DNA of 64,000 nt from Gliomastix tumulicola (lineage: Eukaryota; Ascomycota; Sordariomycetes; Hypocreales; Bionectriaceae). Shown one piece after another: positions 1-11,135 of the stretch. The notes beneath the pieces were generated by a model that searched no databases, was not told the origin of the DNA, and was given only the letters and a program-made list of their open reading frames with translations. A program made the position numbers and the translations under genes. Position 1 is the first letter of the stretch. Each line of letters begins with the position of its first letter. The stretch spans positions 1,798,001-1,862,000 of the forward strand of contig BCHX01000007.1 in assembly GCA_001599755.1 (NCBI GenBank). Reading direction: 5' to 3'.

Positions 1-2620
1 CCACAGTTTTGCAGCTGATGTTTGAACTTTAGCCGAAGCGCCGGGAACCCAACTCGGGTCGCTCAGGTTGAATTTCGGGAACATCAGATCCCTATAAGTG
101 TTTTCTGGAGACGTGAAGTTCATAGTCCTTTGCAGCAGGTTGAGGTGGCTCAAATGATCCCGACCCTCCGTGAGTTCCTCCAAGTTGTCTGTTGTGATTC
201 TCCGCGTGCCAAACCAGCTGAGTTCCCGATCAACGGTAATGTTACTTGTCCGTGGAATACTTTCTGGAAGCAGAAGAAGCGAACCGATGATAGGCAGGAG
301 GCCGCAAAGAATTGCAAGAAATTGTATCAAGGCGGTCACTGCGACTCTCAAGCGAATTGAGTGATACAAGACTTCGATCCCCAGCATATCTGCTAGAGAA
401 ATATCGATCTCACCAGCTCGGCAAGGCTGCAGGGAGAGTTTTGCAAGTATACTCAAGCTTCGAATTGAAGCATCCAAGGAGCTGGAGTATACGCTTACAA
501 GAAGCATAAATAGTACTGGGATCGATTGCACAAGGGCAGTCCAGTACGCTGACTCCAAAATTGTCCAAAGTCCATCTTTCTCTCTCGACTTCAAAAGAGT
601 TTGAGAGAGCGCGATTGTAAGACCAATAATAAGAACAACGAGTAGGAGGCGTGAGCAGGATCTCAGGGCAAGTGGTGAGTATGTGTCTTGAACCCATGCT
701 GATTTCCTCGTCTTCTGGATCTCAGCACCAAGTTCTGCCAGGGGCAACCTGCCCGATTGTTGTCGCTGGCTTTCCTCCTCACAGAGGTAGACGATCGAGC
801 CCAGCAAGGTAGCAGGATCTCGATGATAAGGCGTGGTCGCTCTGCGAGAAAGGAATGACGCCAATAGGGCGAGCATCGCACAAGTGCCAGAGATTGCGGC
901 CATGCCTGAGCAGATACCGAGACTGGCGTGGAGTCTAGATATTCTTTTCTTCCTCATCCCAATTCCATGAGAGCTTGTTTCGTGGCGCAGTACGTTATGT
1001 GCAAGTACAGCGCTGTAGTTCCTGACGGTGCCCTGGAAAATCTCAGCCAGTGGACGGCTCTGCGCATATGTACTGGCCGATGCGTCGGATTTCTGATTGA
1101 AGAGCGACTCTTCCTCGCCCTCGCCCTGAGAATCTTTGATAAGCCGTTCAAATAAAAGTCGCGGCAGACTACTAAAGGAATCCATGAGTTGCGCGGGATC
1201 TATGCCGAAGGTAGTGTTGGCTCCTGCATCCGTCAACGTAGAGATCGTGCGACCGATACCGTCATCCACAACCTCGACTTTGGATAACCAGGCGCGCGGC
1301 TCGCAGAGGACAGCTGCGCATCCTTTCAGGTGACGAGTTGACGAGTTCTGTGCCGAGGGGTTGTAGTCCGTTACGACGTACATGAACTGTCGATTCTGCT
1401 TGGGCAGCGACGAGCAAAGTCGACTTGTCTTGTTGTCGAGCTCGGATTGGCCTGCATCAGGCATATAATCCAACGTTGCACTCATACCGCCAACTATCTC
1501 GGCACTAAAGTCCTCGTACTTGATTGGCTCGTCGCAGTTTTCGAATTGAAGGTCAAGTACCAAAGGGCCTGGACTGGGTTCCCCTGGATCAACCGTTAAG
1601 ACGGTGTAGTCCTCAAGCGGAAGACATTGAACGTCTATGAAAAGACCGTCCACAACTACGCTGACAGGCTCTCCAGGATCAACCTTTACTTCTTCGTCAC
1701 CGGGACCAAGCACCTTGAATGTTTGGTATGCGCACTCCGAGGATACGCCAAATGGCAGGTCCACGCCAAACTGTTGGGCCGCGAATACATAGGCAGATGG
1801 GTCGATGCCGGTTCTGTAGACTTGCGCGTCGGAATCGTTTCGTGAAGGGTTCGTGTGGAAGGAGTCCAGGATCTGCACATTGAGGGTTTCGACGCCTTGG
1901 ATGAAGATGGTCTGGAAAATGCTGGACGACAGGGCAATCTGCACTTTAAGTGCCAGAGCTATGGCGGCCGCGACCGAGACTAGGAAATGCCTGCGCTTGA
2001 GGGACTGAAACAGAGCCACCGGCAAGAGCATTTCTGTGTAGTCCAGGGAATTATTTTCCTCGTTCTCTCTCTCCTGTTGTACGATAGTCCATGGCGCATA
2101 TCGAAGAACCTGCGTTTCGACCCGAGACCATAACACGGCGATGATGGTGAAGACTATCGAGCGCGCGAGGGTCAGCAGAGTTGAGTCTGAGTGAGTTGGG
2201 CGCGCGCGGGGTCTTACAAGCTGTCGGGCCGAATCTCCAAGCGTACGATAAATTGTCATGTGCGTTGACCAGGCCGTTCTTTGCTTTGGACATTGCTACC
2301 ACGAATATCAAAGTCGCCATAGTGAGTGTGAAAAGAGCGCTGAAAGCGCACAGAGTGATAGGCTGCGGCCAAAAGGGTCTCCATCTTGAAGCACGAGGAG
2401 CCACGTCTCGCACCACTCCCGTGTGCCCTTTTCCATCAGAGCAGGGGTTTGTTGTGAGCCCGGGAGAAACAGGGGTTGAATTACAGGCAGAATCAGGCTC
2501 ATCATCTGCTTCAAGAGGCGGAGGGAGCCCACAGGCTGGTATAGGTATTCTCGTGCTCGGGATGGCCCCTTGAAACGGATCCTTCTTGTCTGCAGGATCG
2601 TTGCTAGTGATGGTTGACAT
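1..2620 (-). CDS. DUF3433-family multi-pass membrane protein, C-terminus beyond window
   Basis: Two exons, 2620-2218 and 2153-1, join over a 64-bp intron with a GTAAG donor and CTGAC branch site, giving 852 residues still open at the window edge. The first helix is at about residues 88-110, directly after the basic motif RWRPFWPQP. A second helix follows the splice site, then LLPVALFQSL and another hydrophobic stretch. After a long polar, Cys-containing segment there are further hydrophobic blocks near 900-830, 650-600 and 330-280 of the window. This architecture, and the phrase NGLVN...YAWRFGPTA, is what I recognise as the fungal DUF3433 family, whose function is unknown. An ATG at 2713 would add 31 residues; I prefer 2620 because the next stretch is Ser/Thr/Asp-rich, as is usual in the family. 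TATATATA lies at 2811-2818. Confidence 0.8.
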
Positions 2621-2713
2621 GGTTTCCGGTGTTTGCCGCTGCCAACAGTGTTCTAGTAGTGGATGATCAGAGACAAATTCTGTCGTATGAAACAGGCAAA
2701 TAATCTGCCACAT

Positions 2714-3610
2714 ACAATTTCGACCAAGATGTCAATAGTGCCAGACATTGAACACTACTACGGTGCTTGCTAGAGGAGAGTCCAGTTGAGAACAAACATG
2801 GGTGGCTCTGTATATATATCGAGAAAATTAGAGCCCACGGCAGGCCGACTACCCGCTTGACAAATAATTATTAGGCGGATAAATTGTCGACGGCCTGTTG
2901 ATGGCATTCAACATGGAACGTTTGAGAAGCAACTCAGTGGCGGGGGAGGGAACAGCACCCGTTGCTACGTAGACTGTTGCATTTTACGGCAAAACTTGAA
3001 AGCATCAAGATATCGCGGACACAGACTTGATGATTAAGTTAGAACCAGGGACATATTGCCTCTATGCTAAGTCGTCGGGGCGCAAAGCCGTTGGGTACAA
3101 CATGGGGGCCAATACGACGTTGACCGTGGGACTTCGGGGCGCATCAACCGGATAAACACGCTGCTTGGCCGTTCCAACAGGCTATAAATAGGTAAGAAAT
3201 AGATAAGGATATGAGCTGAGGCACCGTAACAAGAAGGTGCCTCAGGCTGTGCCTCTTCGCACTGCGAGTTGGATTGAATGTGTTTTCATTGTTGAAAGTA
3301 ATACTTGACGCGGCGCAGCGGATCGCTCCAAGGGGCCATGTGTATAAAAAGGAGAGAAAGAGGCCATGGATAATCTTTTGCTGCTACAACTTGCTAGCGG
3401 GAAGTGTGACTGGATTAGCCCATGACTTCTATCTCTACTATGAAATGCTACCTTCGGGGGTAAGAATATCTCAGTGGTGGCGTTTCGATCATCATTTTCC
3501 CATCCATGCTTCCAATAGACCTTAAACGTGATTTGGAAATGGTTCGGTACCCCATGAACATTGGGAATATTGCAAGCTTTAAGCAATGCCCATTCTCGAC
3601 TGTCCATCAT
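2714..3610. other. intergenic, no gene seen
   Basis: This stretch holds the upstream region of the DUF3433 gene, with a TA-repeat TATA-like element near 2811, and the 3' flank of the MFS gene. Only short shadow reading frames are present. A perfect 10-bp inverted repeat lies at 3216-3245 (separate entry). Confidence 0.6.
3216..3245. repeat. perfect 10-bp inverted repeat (hairpin)
   Basis: CTGAGGCACC at 3216-3225 is followed by a 10-base loop and its exact complement GGTGCCTCAG at 3236-3245. It lies about 370 bp beyond the stop of the MFS gene, so it could fall in or just past that gene's 3' UTR. The function is unknown. Confidence 0.6.
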
Positions 3611-5253
3611 CTAAGCCCTGGACCTCATGGAGCTAATGATCTTCCTTGCCCTCTGGAGGAACGTCTCCCCCTTCTTCAGCCTCGGGAACAGCAGCCAGAC
3701 GAAGCTCACCACAGCAATCAGCGCCAGGATAATAGGCTGCAGCACCCACACCCCCTTACTCTCCGCGGCCGCACCAATGATGAAGGGGAACACAGTCCCA
3801 CCGGTACCGCCAATGGCCATGGCGAACCCAATGGCACTGACGTGGATCTGCTTGGGCAGCAGCTTGGCCGTCATCATGACGGCGCCGGGGAACAGCGGGC
3901 CGAGGAAGAAGCCGAGGAAGGAGACGGCGACGGCGGAGACGAGGAACTCGGGCACGAGCCAGAAGACGAGGTGCAGGGCGACGCAGATGACGAGGTAGAC
4001 GGTGACGCAGAGGCGCTCGCCGAAGCGCTCCGTGACGAAGCCGAGGGCGGCGCGGCCGACGGCCATGCCGGCCCAGAACCCCGTGCCCGAGTTTCCGGAG
4101 GCGTAGCGGGAGGCCTTGCGGACGCGGAGCATGAAGGTGACGACCCAGCCTCCGAGGCCGACTGGAGTGTCTGTCAGTATGGGATGTGAAGGGGAGGGGG
4201 AGGCTGTTTACCTTCGACGCCCATATAGGTAAAGAAGAAGAGGGAGCAGAGCCAGGTGACCTTGTTCTTGAGGGCCACGCGCGTGCCCACGCCCGACTCA
4301 CCGTCGCTCTTGTGCTCGGCTCGGAAGGTCTCTCCCGTCTCGTGCCAGAAGGTGATGCCCAGACCAACCCACTCAAGTACCGTCATGCCGATCTAAACCA
4401 CCAGCTGTCAGCTCGCCTCACCTGCCTCGGTATACCATCACGGCAGTACTCACCATGACATAGTAGTAGGTGTACCACGGCAACCCGTTGGTGACCATAG
4501 CCGTGGCAATCAGTGGTGCAAACAGCGCCCCAACCGAGTAGCACGCATGCATGAAGCCCTGGATCGTGTTCGCCTTGTCCATGACGCCGACCCACGAGCA
4601 GAAGCAGGCGTCGATGAGACCGTTGCCGAACCCGCTGACGAGGTTGCAGACGACGAGGACAGGGTACGGCGGGTGCACTGCCAGGGCGATGTATGTGATG
4701 AGGTGGCAGAGCGGCGCGACGAGGGCGATGCCGCGGCGGCCGAAGGCATGATGGAAGCGGGAGTTGGTGAAGGCTGCGACGGAGTAGCCGGCAAAGGGTG
4801 TGAGGAAGACGAGGGAGACGATGGTATAGCTGATGTCGTAGTATTCCTCGAGCTGGAGGCAGTCAGTCACTGGTCAGTAGATCGGCCTCGGAGAGAGAAT
4901 TCATACCGATGGAATAAGAGGCTGTGAGATGAGGCACGTTAGCGCTATGTTCCAATGGTCGACAGACTGTGAATGCTCACGCCGATGGCGGCATCGTTCA
5001 TGCCCATGACCATGAAGGAGATGAAGACAAAGCCCAGCTTGGGCACATTGCTCTTGGGGTAATTCCACCTCTCGGCCTCCCTCTGTGCATGCTCCGGGGC
5101 CTCATCACTGTCCGCTCCGAGCACACCTCCCTCTCCATTGCTAGTCCCAGAGCTCTCCAGGACGTGACCGCTGCCAGTGGCGTGCTTGGGGTCCATGTGG
5201 CCCAGCTCAATAGCCGGGCCGTCAGTAGTTGTAACTGTAGCCGTCTGCGACAT
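3611..5253 (-). CDS. MFS transporter, fucose-permease-like (FHS type)
   Basis: Five exons (5253-4981, 4921-4907, 4852-4454, 4392-4212, 4161-3611) encode 472 residues. The Asp/Glu-rich cytosolic N-terminus (about 75 residues) leads into helix 1 and the motif GMNDAA, then after the micro-exon LEEYYDISYT, an arrangement typical of fungal MFS permeases related to bacterial fucose permease. Later landmarks are SGFGNGLIDACF in the N-half, WYTYYYVMIGMT, VGLGGWVVTFM and FVTERFGERL in the C-half, ending with a short basic tail. The exon of only 15 nt supplies PLIPS and is needed to keep the frame; without it the helix 1-2 loop is lost. The substrate cannot be read from sequence, though a sugar or related solute in the plasma membrane is likely for the family. 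Confidence 0.85.
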
Positions 5254-6170
5254 GGCGGTGGGAATCCTATCTCTGAGATGAATAGATGAAGAAAAAGGAA
5301 GAAGATCGCGACGGTCCCCAGCTCTGCGAGGAGGATTCTTTATGTATCCGTACGGAACCACATACAGTCAAAAGATCTGCTCCCTACGAGTCACTGGCCC
5401 ACGTTCACAAGTGAACAGAATGGCGGGGAAGCCCAAATCCTTGCCCCGATTTCCCTTGTCGCGAGGACAGTGCGGCGACTTTTTTTCAACGATCGCGTCA
5501 ACTAGAGGCGGATTATCCGCCCATCCGGGTGGAAAACTCCCTGAAAGCTCTCTCCCCCACACACAGCTCATCCCCAGAAGAGGGGGGAGGCAAATGCAGC
5601 ACAAAAAGGACATTTTGCTTCAGTATGTCCGTGTATTCCCCTGCCTGTCATGTGAACAATCTCGGACAACATCCGGCAGACGACCGGGTGGCGGGACAGA
5701 CAAAAGGACTGAGGGCGATGCAGCCAACTTCGGGGGAGGATAAATTGCTCGGCGAGGAGGCGGCTCCCCGAGATGGACATTCCGCTGATCCATGCCCTGT
5801 CGTTGCATCGTCATCGCCCTGGACCCAGTTTGTTTAGCAGCCACTATGGATCCTCCATAACTCGATCCGACGAGACACTGACAGCTTGTTCAGACGGTGA
5901 ATTACTAGAAGCAACAACTGGCCGACATACGGAGTACCTACATAGTTACTATACAAAGCTGCAAAACACGCTGTATCGGAGAAACTCTCCAAGCAGCCGA
6001 TCCTCGTCTTCCCCGGGGGTATCATCATCTCTTCGCCATCTCTTCCGCGTGGCTTTTCCAACACTCCGCATTATATCCTGTATGCCTCTTGGCACCCCTT
6101 ATTCTATACCTCTATACCAGACAGTTATACTATAGCCCATCGCCGCCGCCCACCTTTGCTGTCGTTCCTT
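5254..6170. other. intergenic, no gene seen
   Basis: Holds the upstream region of the MFS gene and the 3' flank of the lipid-kinase gene. It contains a TACGGAGTA motif at 5928-5936 (also present at 29378-29386) and CT-rich stretches. No reading frame looks coding. Confidence 0.6.
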
Positions 6171-7854
6171 TTATTTGCCGGCCGACTCCCACCCCCGCGG
6201 TCCTTCTGCCTCGTATTTGCCCCTCTTGGACAGGACCCTGCCGAGCCCGCGGTGGATCTCAGCCTGGAAGGGCTCAAAGGGGACCCTCTCTCCGTCGATG
6301 CTGATGTAGCCGTCGTCTTGGTCCCGCGGGATGATCCGGTACGCCGAGATCTTGCGGTAGTTGACCTGAGGCAAGTCGAAGAACTTGCCCGACTCGACAG
6401 CGAGGAGCGTCTTGGTCGCCACAAAGGGCGAGAGGTCGCCATTGATCGTAACCAGGTCCATACAGCCATCGGAGGGGAGTGTTCCTGGGAAGAAGTTGGC
6501 GTCGGGAGACATGTAAGCCATCTAAGACAGTCGTTAGTTAAAACCCCGTCCTGGTACAATGTGAAAGATCCACCAGTCACTTACAGTGCCGCAGTAGAAG
6601 TTCCCGATCTTGTCGTGAGGAATCAGCTCCCAGCCCTCCGGCAAGTCGCCTTGCACGGTCCCGTACTTGAGCTCTGGAAGGCCGTCGCCCTCGACCTCAT
6701 GGTGGCCGTTGACTTCCAAGGGAGACGGGTCGTTGATGTGACGCTTGTAATGGGCTTTGATGCCAGCCTTATCCTCGACCTCGACCTTGACGGCGAGGTC
6801 GCAAGGGTAACACTTGCGCTGGACAACACGCATCACAAGCCCAACCTCGAACCGGGTGCTGCCCATCCAGCGCAGATGCTCCGTACCGAGATCGCATTCC
6901 GCGATGATGCCCACCGACTGCGACATGAACGAGAGAAGCCGCCTCGGCCCTTGGGTGATAGACACCAGGTCGATGGCCATGTCCACGCCCTTGATGATTC
7001 CGAGCGCCGCGACATCGGCCTTGTTTGACCCATAGAGGTTCAGAGACAGGCCGTTGCCAGATCCACAGGGGATGTGGCCAACCGCAGTCTTGCGCAGAGC
7101 CTCGCCCGCATCCTTCCTCTTCGCCAGTCCGTTAAAGACCTCGTGTGGTGTGCCGTCGCCAGAGCAAGGCAGGATCGCATCGTATTTGTCCAGGTCGAGC
7201 TTCTCCACGATATCCGTAGCCTCGCCGCCCTTCTTCAATGTTATGGTGTCAACCTTCATCCGCGCCGCATCAAACAGCGGCTTGACTAGGGTCTTCCACT
7301 TCTTCACTGCGCCGCCAGGGCCGGAGTTGGGGTTGATGAGGGCGAGGACTCGCTTCTGAGGTTTCGATTTCCCGTATGCGCGTGTCTGGATAGCCGCGGC
7401 GAATTCGGCAGGGCTAGGCTCGTCGGGGTTTTCGGTCTCGCTTGGGATCAGGTTGAGCTTCTCAAGCTTGAGGTGGCTCTTCGTCGAGCCAACGAAATCG
7501 ATCTTGATGGCGCCATCGGAGAGTTCGGCCCAGAGGATGTTGTAGAGGGGAATCGTTCGCGTCGTAGAATCTTGAGAGAAGCGGTCAGCTGTCGGAACGC
7601 CACATAGACGGAGACGAGCGAATGTCAAATGGATAGCACTGACTATCGCCGTTGAGGGCGTGGTAGTTCGCCGTCGTCGTCTCTCCAAACAAGGTCCGCC
7701 TCGCGACTTCGAAAAGAGGGCCCAGTCCGCACAGGATGTCCGTATCTGACGGCGCGGAGGAGCTGGCATTACCATGAACCAAAAGGTCGGTCTCCGTCAG
7801 CGTCAGCGACTTCTTCCCGCCGAGGACGAGGTGCAGGTCGGCGTTGGCAGCCAT
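6171..7854 (-). CDS. LCB4: sphingoid long-chain-base kinase (LCB4/LCB5-like)
   Basis: Three exons (7854-7644, 7570-6585, 6521-6171) encode 515 residues. The diacylglycerol-kinase-type catalytic domain begins around residue 135 with RVLALINPNSGPGGA, followed by the nucleotide-binding signature LPCSGDGTPHEVFNGL and GHIPCGSGNGLSLNLYG. The C-terminal half has the beta-sandwich features of sphingosine kinases, including FYCGT at the last splice site and SPDANFFPG after it. The family phosphorylates sphingoid bases such as phytosphingosine on membranes to give long-chain base phosphates. The first intron has a GTCAGT donor and the last a CTAAC branch site. A ceramide kinase is less likely, since the motif order and length fit LCB4/5. 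A single such gene is usual in filamentous ascomycetes. Confidence 0.87.
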
Positions 7855-8548
7855 AGTGCCGTGAGGGGTGGCCTTTCACGTGAAAGCGGGCGGGGAATAA
7901 GCGGTGCAGATTCGAGACAGGCGGAAAAGGTATTATTATATCGAGGAGGGGAGCTTCGGGGGTGTCGATTGATTGGGGTAGCGATTGCGCTTCGGAGATT
8001 GCGGCGAGATTGTTCGTGTGTCACGACCGGCGGCGCTGCACAAAGGCGGGCAAGCTTGTGGAACGAGCGAACAAGACAACGGAGCTCCGATGGCGGCGGA
8101 TGGAAGGGAATATCAAAGAGAGAACGAAGTGAAGTAGAATACACAGAGAAGATGGCAACAAGCTAATCGATACACCAAAACCTCCGTGCGTGGTTGCAAA
8201 GGCAAGAAAGAAAGGGCGGGAGTGGGAGGTGGGAGGAGGGCCAGAAGTAAGGTAAGCTTGGAAATGAAGCTCCCCAGAAAAGGGTGTCAGCTTATCGTAT
8301 CTTAGCGCACTTTCGGTTCGCTCGGGCGCCCGAAGTTGGCTTTTGGTCCCTGCAGAACGGACGAAAACTGGGTACTGTACCTGGCAAAGTGGGGTATAAC
8401 CAAAAGTGGTTAGTAGACACCCTTCAATCCTCTCCGCCGGAACGAAGAGTGCCTCTGTTTCCCATCCATCAACACATCAGAGCCGTTGGCTCTATCATCA
8501 GGGCACGATTGCTCAAATCTCAACAATGGGAGTCTATTATCTACATGG
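7855..8548. other. intergenic, no gene seen
   Basis: Upstream region of the lipid kinase and 3' flank of the aldehyde-dehydrogenase-like relic. It is purine-rich around 8170-8260. I see no coding frame. Confidence 0.55.
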
Positions 8549-9865
8549 CTATCCAGAAAATACAAGCGGCCTCAGGTATCTGAGCCCATGGTAACACCCG
8601 CATCCACCTACCAACGCCATCGTGGACAGGAACATGACAGCGCCCGTCACGATGCCCTGATGGAAGAAGCCAATATCCGCCCGTCCTTCAACGCGCTTGA
8701 AGGCGGTGTTTGGGGGCGACATCTCTTTACCAGAGAGTGGCGGCATCGAATGAGCTTTCGGATTTGACAAGATGTCTTGCAGCAGCCTGCCGTCCTTCGG
8801 TGGATTGACAATGACAGCGTTGGGGAGGCTGAAGAGGTCCTTTGAGTAGGCACTGAGGGCGGAAGATCTTCTAGCGAGAGGGTTCGACTGGCTAGCCATG
8901 GGGTTGACTACCAGGATCACTGTTAGCCGTGGCTGAGGCGGCAGCAAGAGCCAGCGACCTACAGAGAATATCCAGGGGAATGTGGTTCACGAAGCTTGTA
9001 GGCGAGCCTATGAACTGGGTGATATACTTGGCTGCCGGCGGAGAAGCAAAGACATACACTGCGCCTAGGTTTCCGATCCTGCGAAAGACTGTCAACATAG
9101 AAGAACCCAACCTAGGAACAATGCCCACTGACCTCGTTGCGAGGTCAATCGCATTGTCCACGCTAGTCACAGCATGGACTGCGAGACACGGCTCTTGGAT
9201 CTTTTCCCCTAACAAAGGTGATTTTCTGTGTCACCGGGTACAACAAATTGCCAGCAGCAACTTCGACTTTAGGCAAGGAACCAGGACGGATCACGCAACT
9301 CACCGGTCTTCCAAGTACACGACGGCTCCCGAAGCGCCCGTAGACAGCACATTCGCCCTCGCCACCGCCCGTACCCTCTCTCTGCGAAGATGCCAGCGTC
9401 CGCCTTGCCATGGGACTTCGAGCCTTTGTCTGTTTGCACAGTGCGCACGGACTGTACCACGACCTCCTGCAGGTCGACTCCCAGGAAATCCTCTCTCACC
9501 CACTCATTAACGAGGACAACGTCAGGAGCACAAGGTGGTTTTCCGCGCAGTGCAAAGCGTGCCGCCACGAGAGACTTGGCTGCCGCCTTCGGATCTGTGT
9601 CACGCTCGACGATCGCCACGACTCGGAGATCGGAGTCGGATTCTATCATTGCATGAGAAGCGGTAGTTGATGCTGGCGCATTTTGGAACACGGATAGGCA
9701 GCGATGGCCGAGATCGGTTTCAATGACCTCGGTGCTCGTGACTAGGAATATGTCATGGTCCAACCTCTTGGCGATGATGTCGAGGGCGAGTCTCGGCGTT
9801 TGCAGCAGTGTGCCCTCTAGCTCCGCGGGGATTTGGCAGTTGCAGTCACCACCACCCTTCACCAC
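8549..9865 (-). pseudogene. aldehyde-dehydrogenase-superfamily relic, 5'-truncated and frame-broken
   Basis: Minus-strand blocks in ALDH order can be read: CQIPAELEGTLLQTPRLAL (cofactor-domain end), then FALRGKPPCAPDVVLVNEW at the position of the catalytic-Cys loop, then VLSTGASGAVVYLEDR, KIQEPCLAVHAVTSVDNA, IGNLGAVYVF, and a C-terminal tail ending in a hydrophobic segment. Plausible introns separate the last blocks (donor GTCAGTGG near 9139; donor GTAGGTCG near 8964). The blocks lie in three different frames between about 9420 and 9190, and I found no intron pair that joins them cleanly. About 150 N-terminal residues expected of an ALDH fold are absent upstream of 9865, where the sequence becomes non-coding. 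I therefore read it as a decayed gene. A heavily mis-spliced live gene is the alternative. Confidence 0.6.
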
Positions 9866-10251
9866 TCCCCTCCCCCAAAGGCGGGGTTTTCACCGTCCTC
9901 CGGGTCGTGTGGGCACCGAACCCGAACCTAAGAGAAAGGGGGGAGGCTAGGCAATGAACAAGCCTCTGGCTAAGCTTCGCCCTGGCTCTCGGGATGGAGG
10001 CCCCCAGGTCCAGAAGTCTGGGGAGAGGGAGAGAGGGACATGGCCAACTTCCCCCCTACTCGTGTGCTGTCCTCCGACGAGATCACCATGATGCTCCGCT
10101 AGGACGTTGCACTTGGCAGGCTTGCTAGCCAGATATATAAACGGCGCTGCGTGCCGCTGTCCTCGGGCTTTGTCCTCTCTTGCCTCGCTATCGAGTCAGT
10201 GTCATCGAGACGGCAGTGCCCGCATCTTGTTATCACAGCATAGAGACGACT
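9866..10251. other. intergenic between two relics
   Basis: No coding frame is visible. TATATAA at 10134-10140 sits about 112 bp before the start codon of the next (broken) transporter gene, so the old promoter still looks intact. Confidence 0.5.
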
Positions 10252-11135
10252 ATGAGCAAAGGAGGATCTTCCCACCTCGAGGAGGCTGTTGTTGTTGAGG
10301 ATGGCATCGACAAGGGCGAAAAGTTCCAAGTCAACAAGGCCAAGGTCAATGTGAGCGGCACGGTGCAGCTCACGGCGGGCAAGATTGTCTACATTACAGC
10401 GCCGACTGCTGATCCTCGAGGTTTGTCGGGTCGGGCTCGAGACGGCCATTGATAGGGATGGCTGGCTGACTTTTGTTGTTGTTCCAAGACCCCCTGAATA
10501 TGGCAACATGGCAGAAGCTTGCTGGTCCTTGTCTGCCTGTCACTCTGTAAGTCGACCCAAGCGTGGCCATATCCGGAAGAAAGAAGGGGATGAGACTCCT
10601 ACGCCGAGATCAGCTACATGCTGAGCCTTCCCAACCTGGCCATGTTCGTCCCCTCCCTTTTCCCCAGTGAACACTCCCACTAACCCCCTCCTCCTCTTCC
10701 CCTCCTCCCAGGGGCATCGGCAACCTCATCAGCATGCCCATCGCCATGGCTGTCGGCCGCCGCAGAGCGTCCTCCTCGTGGCCATCGCCCTCATGTGCGC
10801 TAGCATCGGCCTCTGCGCGGGCGCGGGCACCGCAGCCGAGAACTACGACTGGCACCTCTGGGCGCGCATGCTGCTCGGCGTGGCGGCGGGCCAGAGCGAG
10901 GCCCTCGTGCCCATGGTCACGCAGGAGATCTTCTTCCTGCACGAGCGCGCGCGCTTCCTCATGATCCAGCAGACGATCCAGACCGTCGCCGTCGCCGTCT
11001 TCGTGCTCTTCGCGTCGCCCATCGCGAGCGCCATCGGCACGGGCTGGTGGTACGGGCTGGGTTGCATCCTGTGCGGTGTGTGCTTCGTCGTGTCCTTCTT
11101 CTTCGTGCCCGAGACCAAGTATTATCGTCCGCAGT
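10252..11135 (+). pseudogene. truncated MFS transporter (DHA1/HOL1-like), 5' half only
   Basis: The start ATG at 10252 opens a polar N-terminus ending TADPR; a 68-bp intron (10421-10488, CTGAC branch) joins it to DPLNMATWQKLAG, the usual lead into helix 1 of HOL1-like transporters. Pieces then follow in order: SYMLSLPNLAMF, GIGNLISMPIAMAVGRRR, VLLVAIALMCASIGL, ARMLLGVAAGQSEALV, and FFFVPETKYYR near 11130. The segment between DPLNMATW and SYMLSL is too short for helix 1 and its loop, the frame shifts by one base right after GRRR (near 10762), and homology ends abruptly near 11135, where sequence of another transporter on the opposite strand begins. The whole second half (six helices) is missing. 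A non-functional gene is the simplest reading. Confidence 0.72.

Noticed and set aside
6156..7028. 290-codon open frame on the plus strand
   Set aside because: Antisense shadow of the LCB kinase gene; its residue pattern follows the kinase codons.
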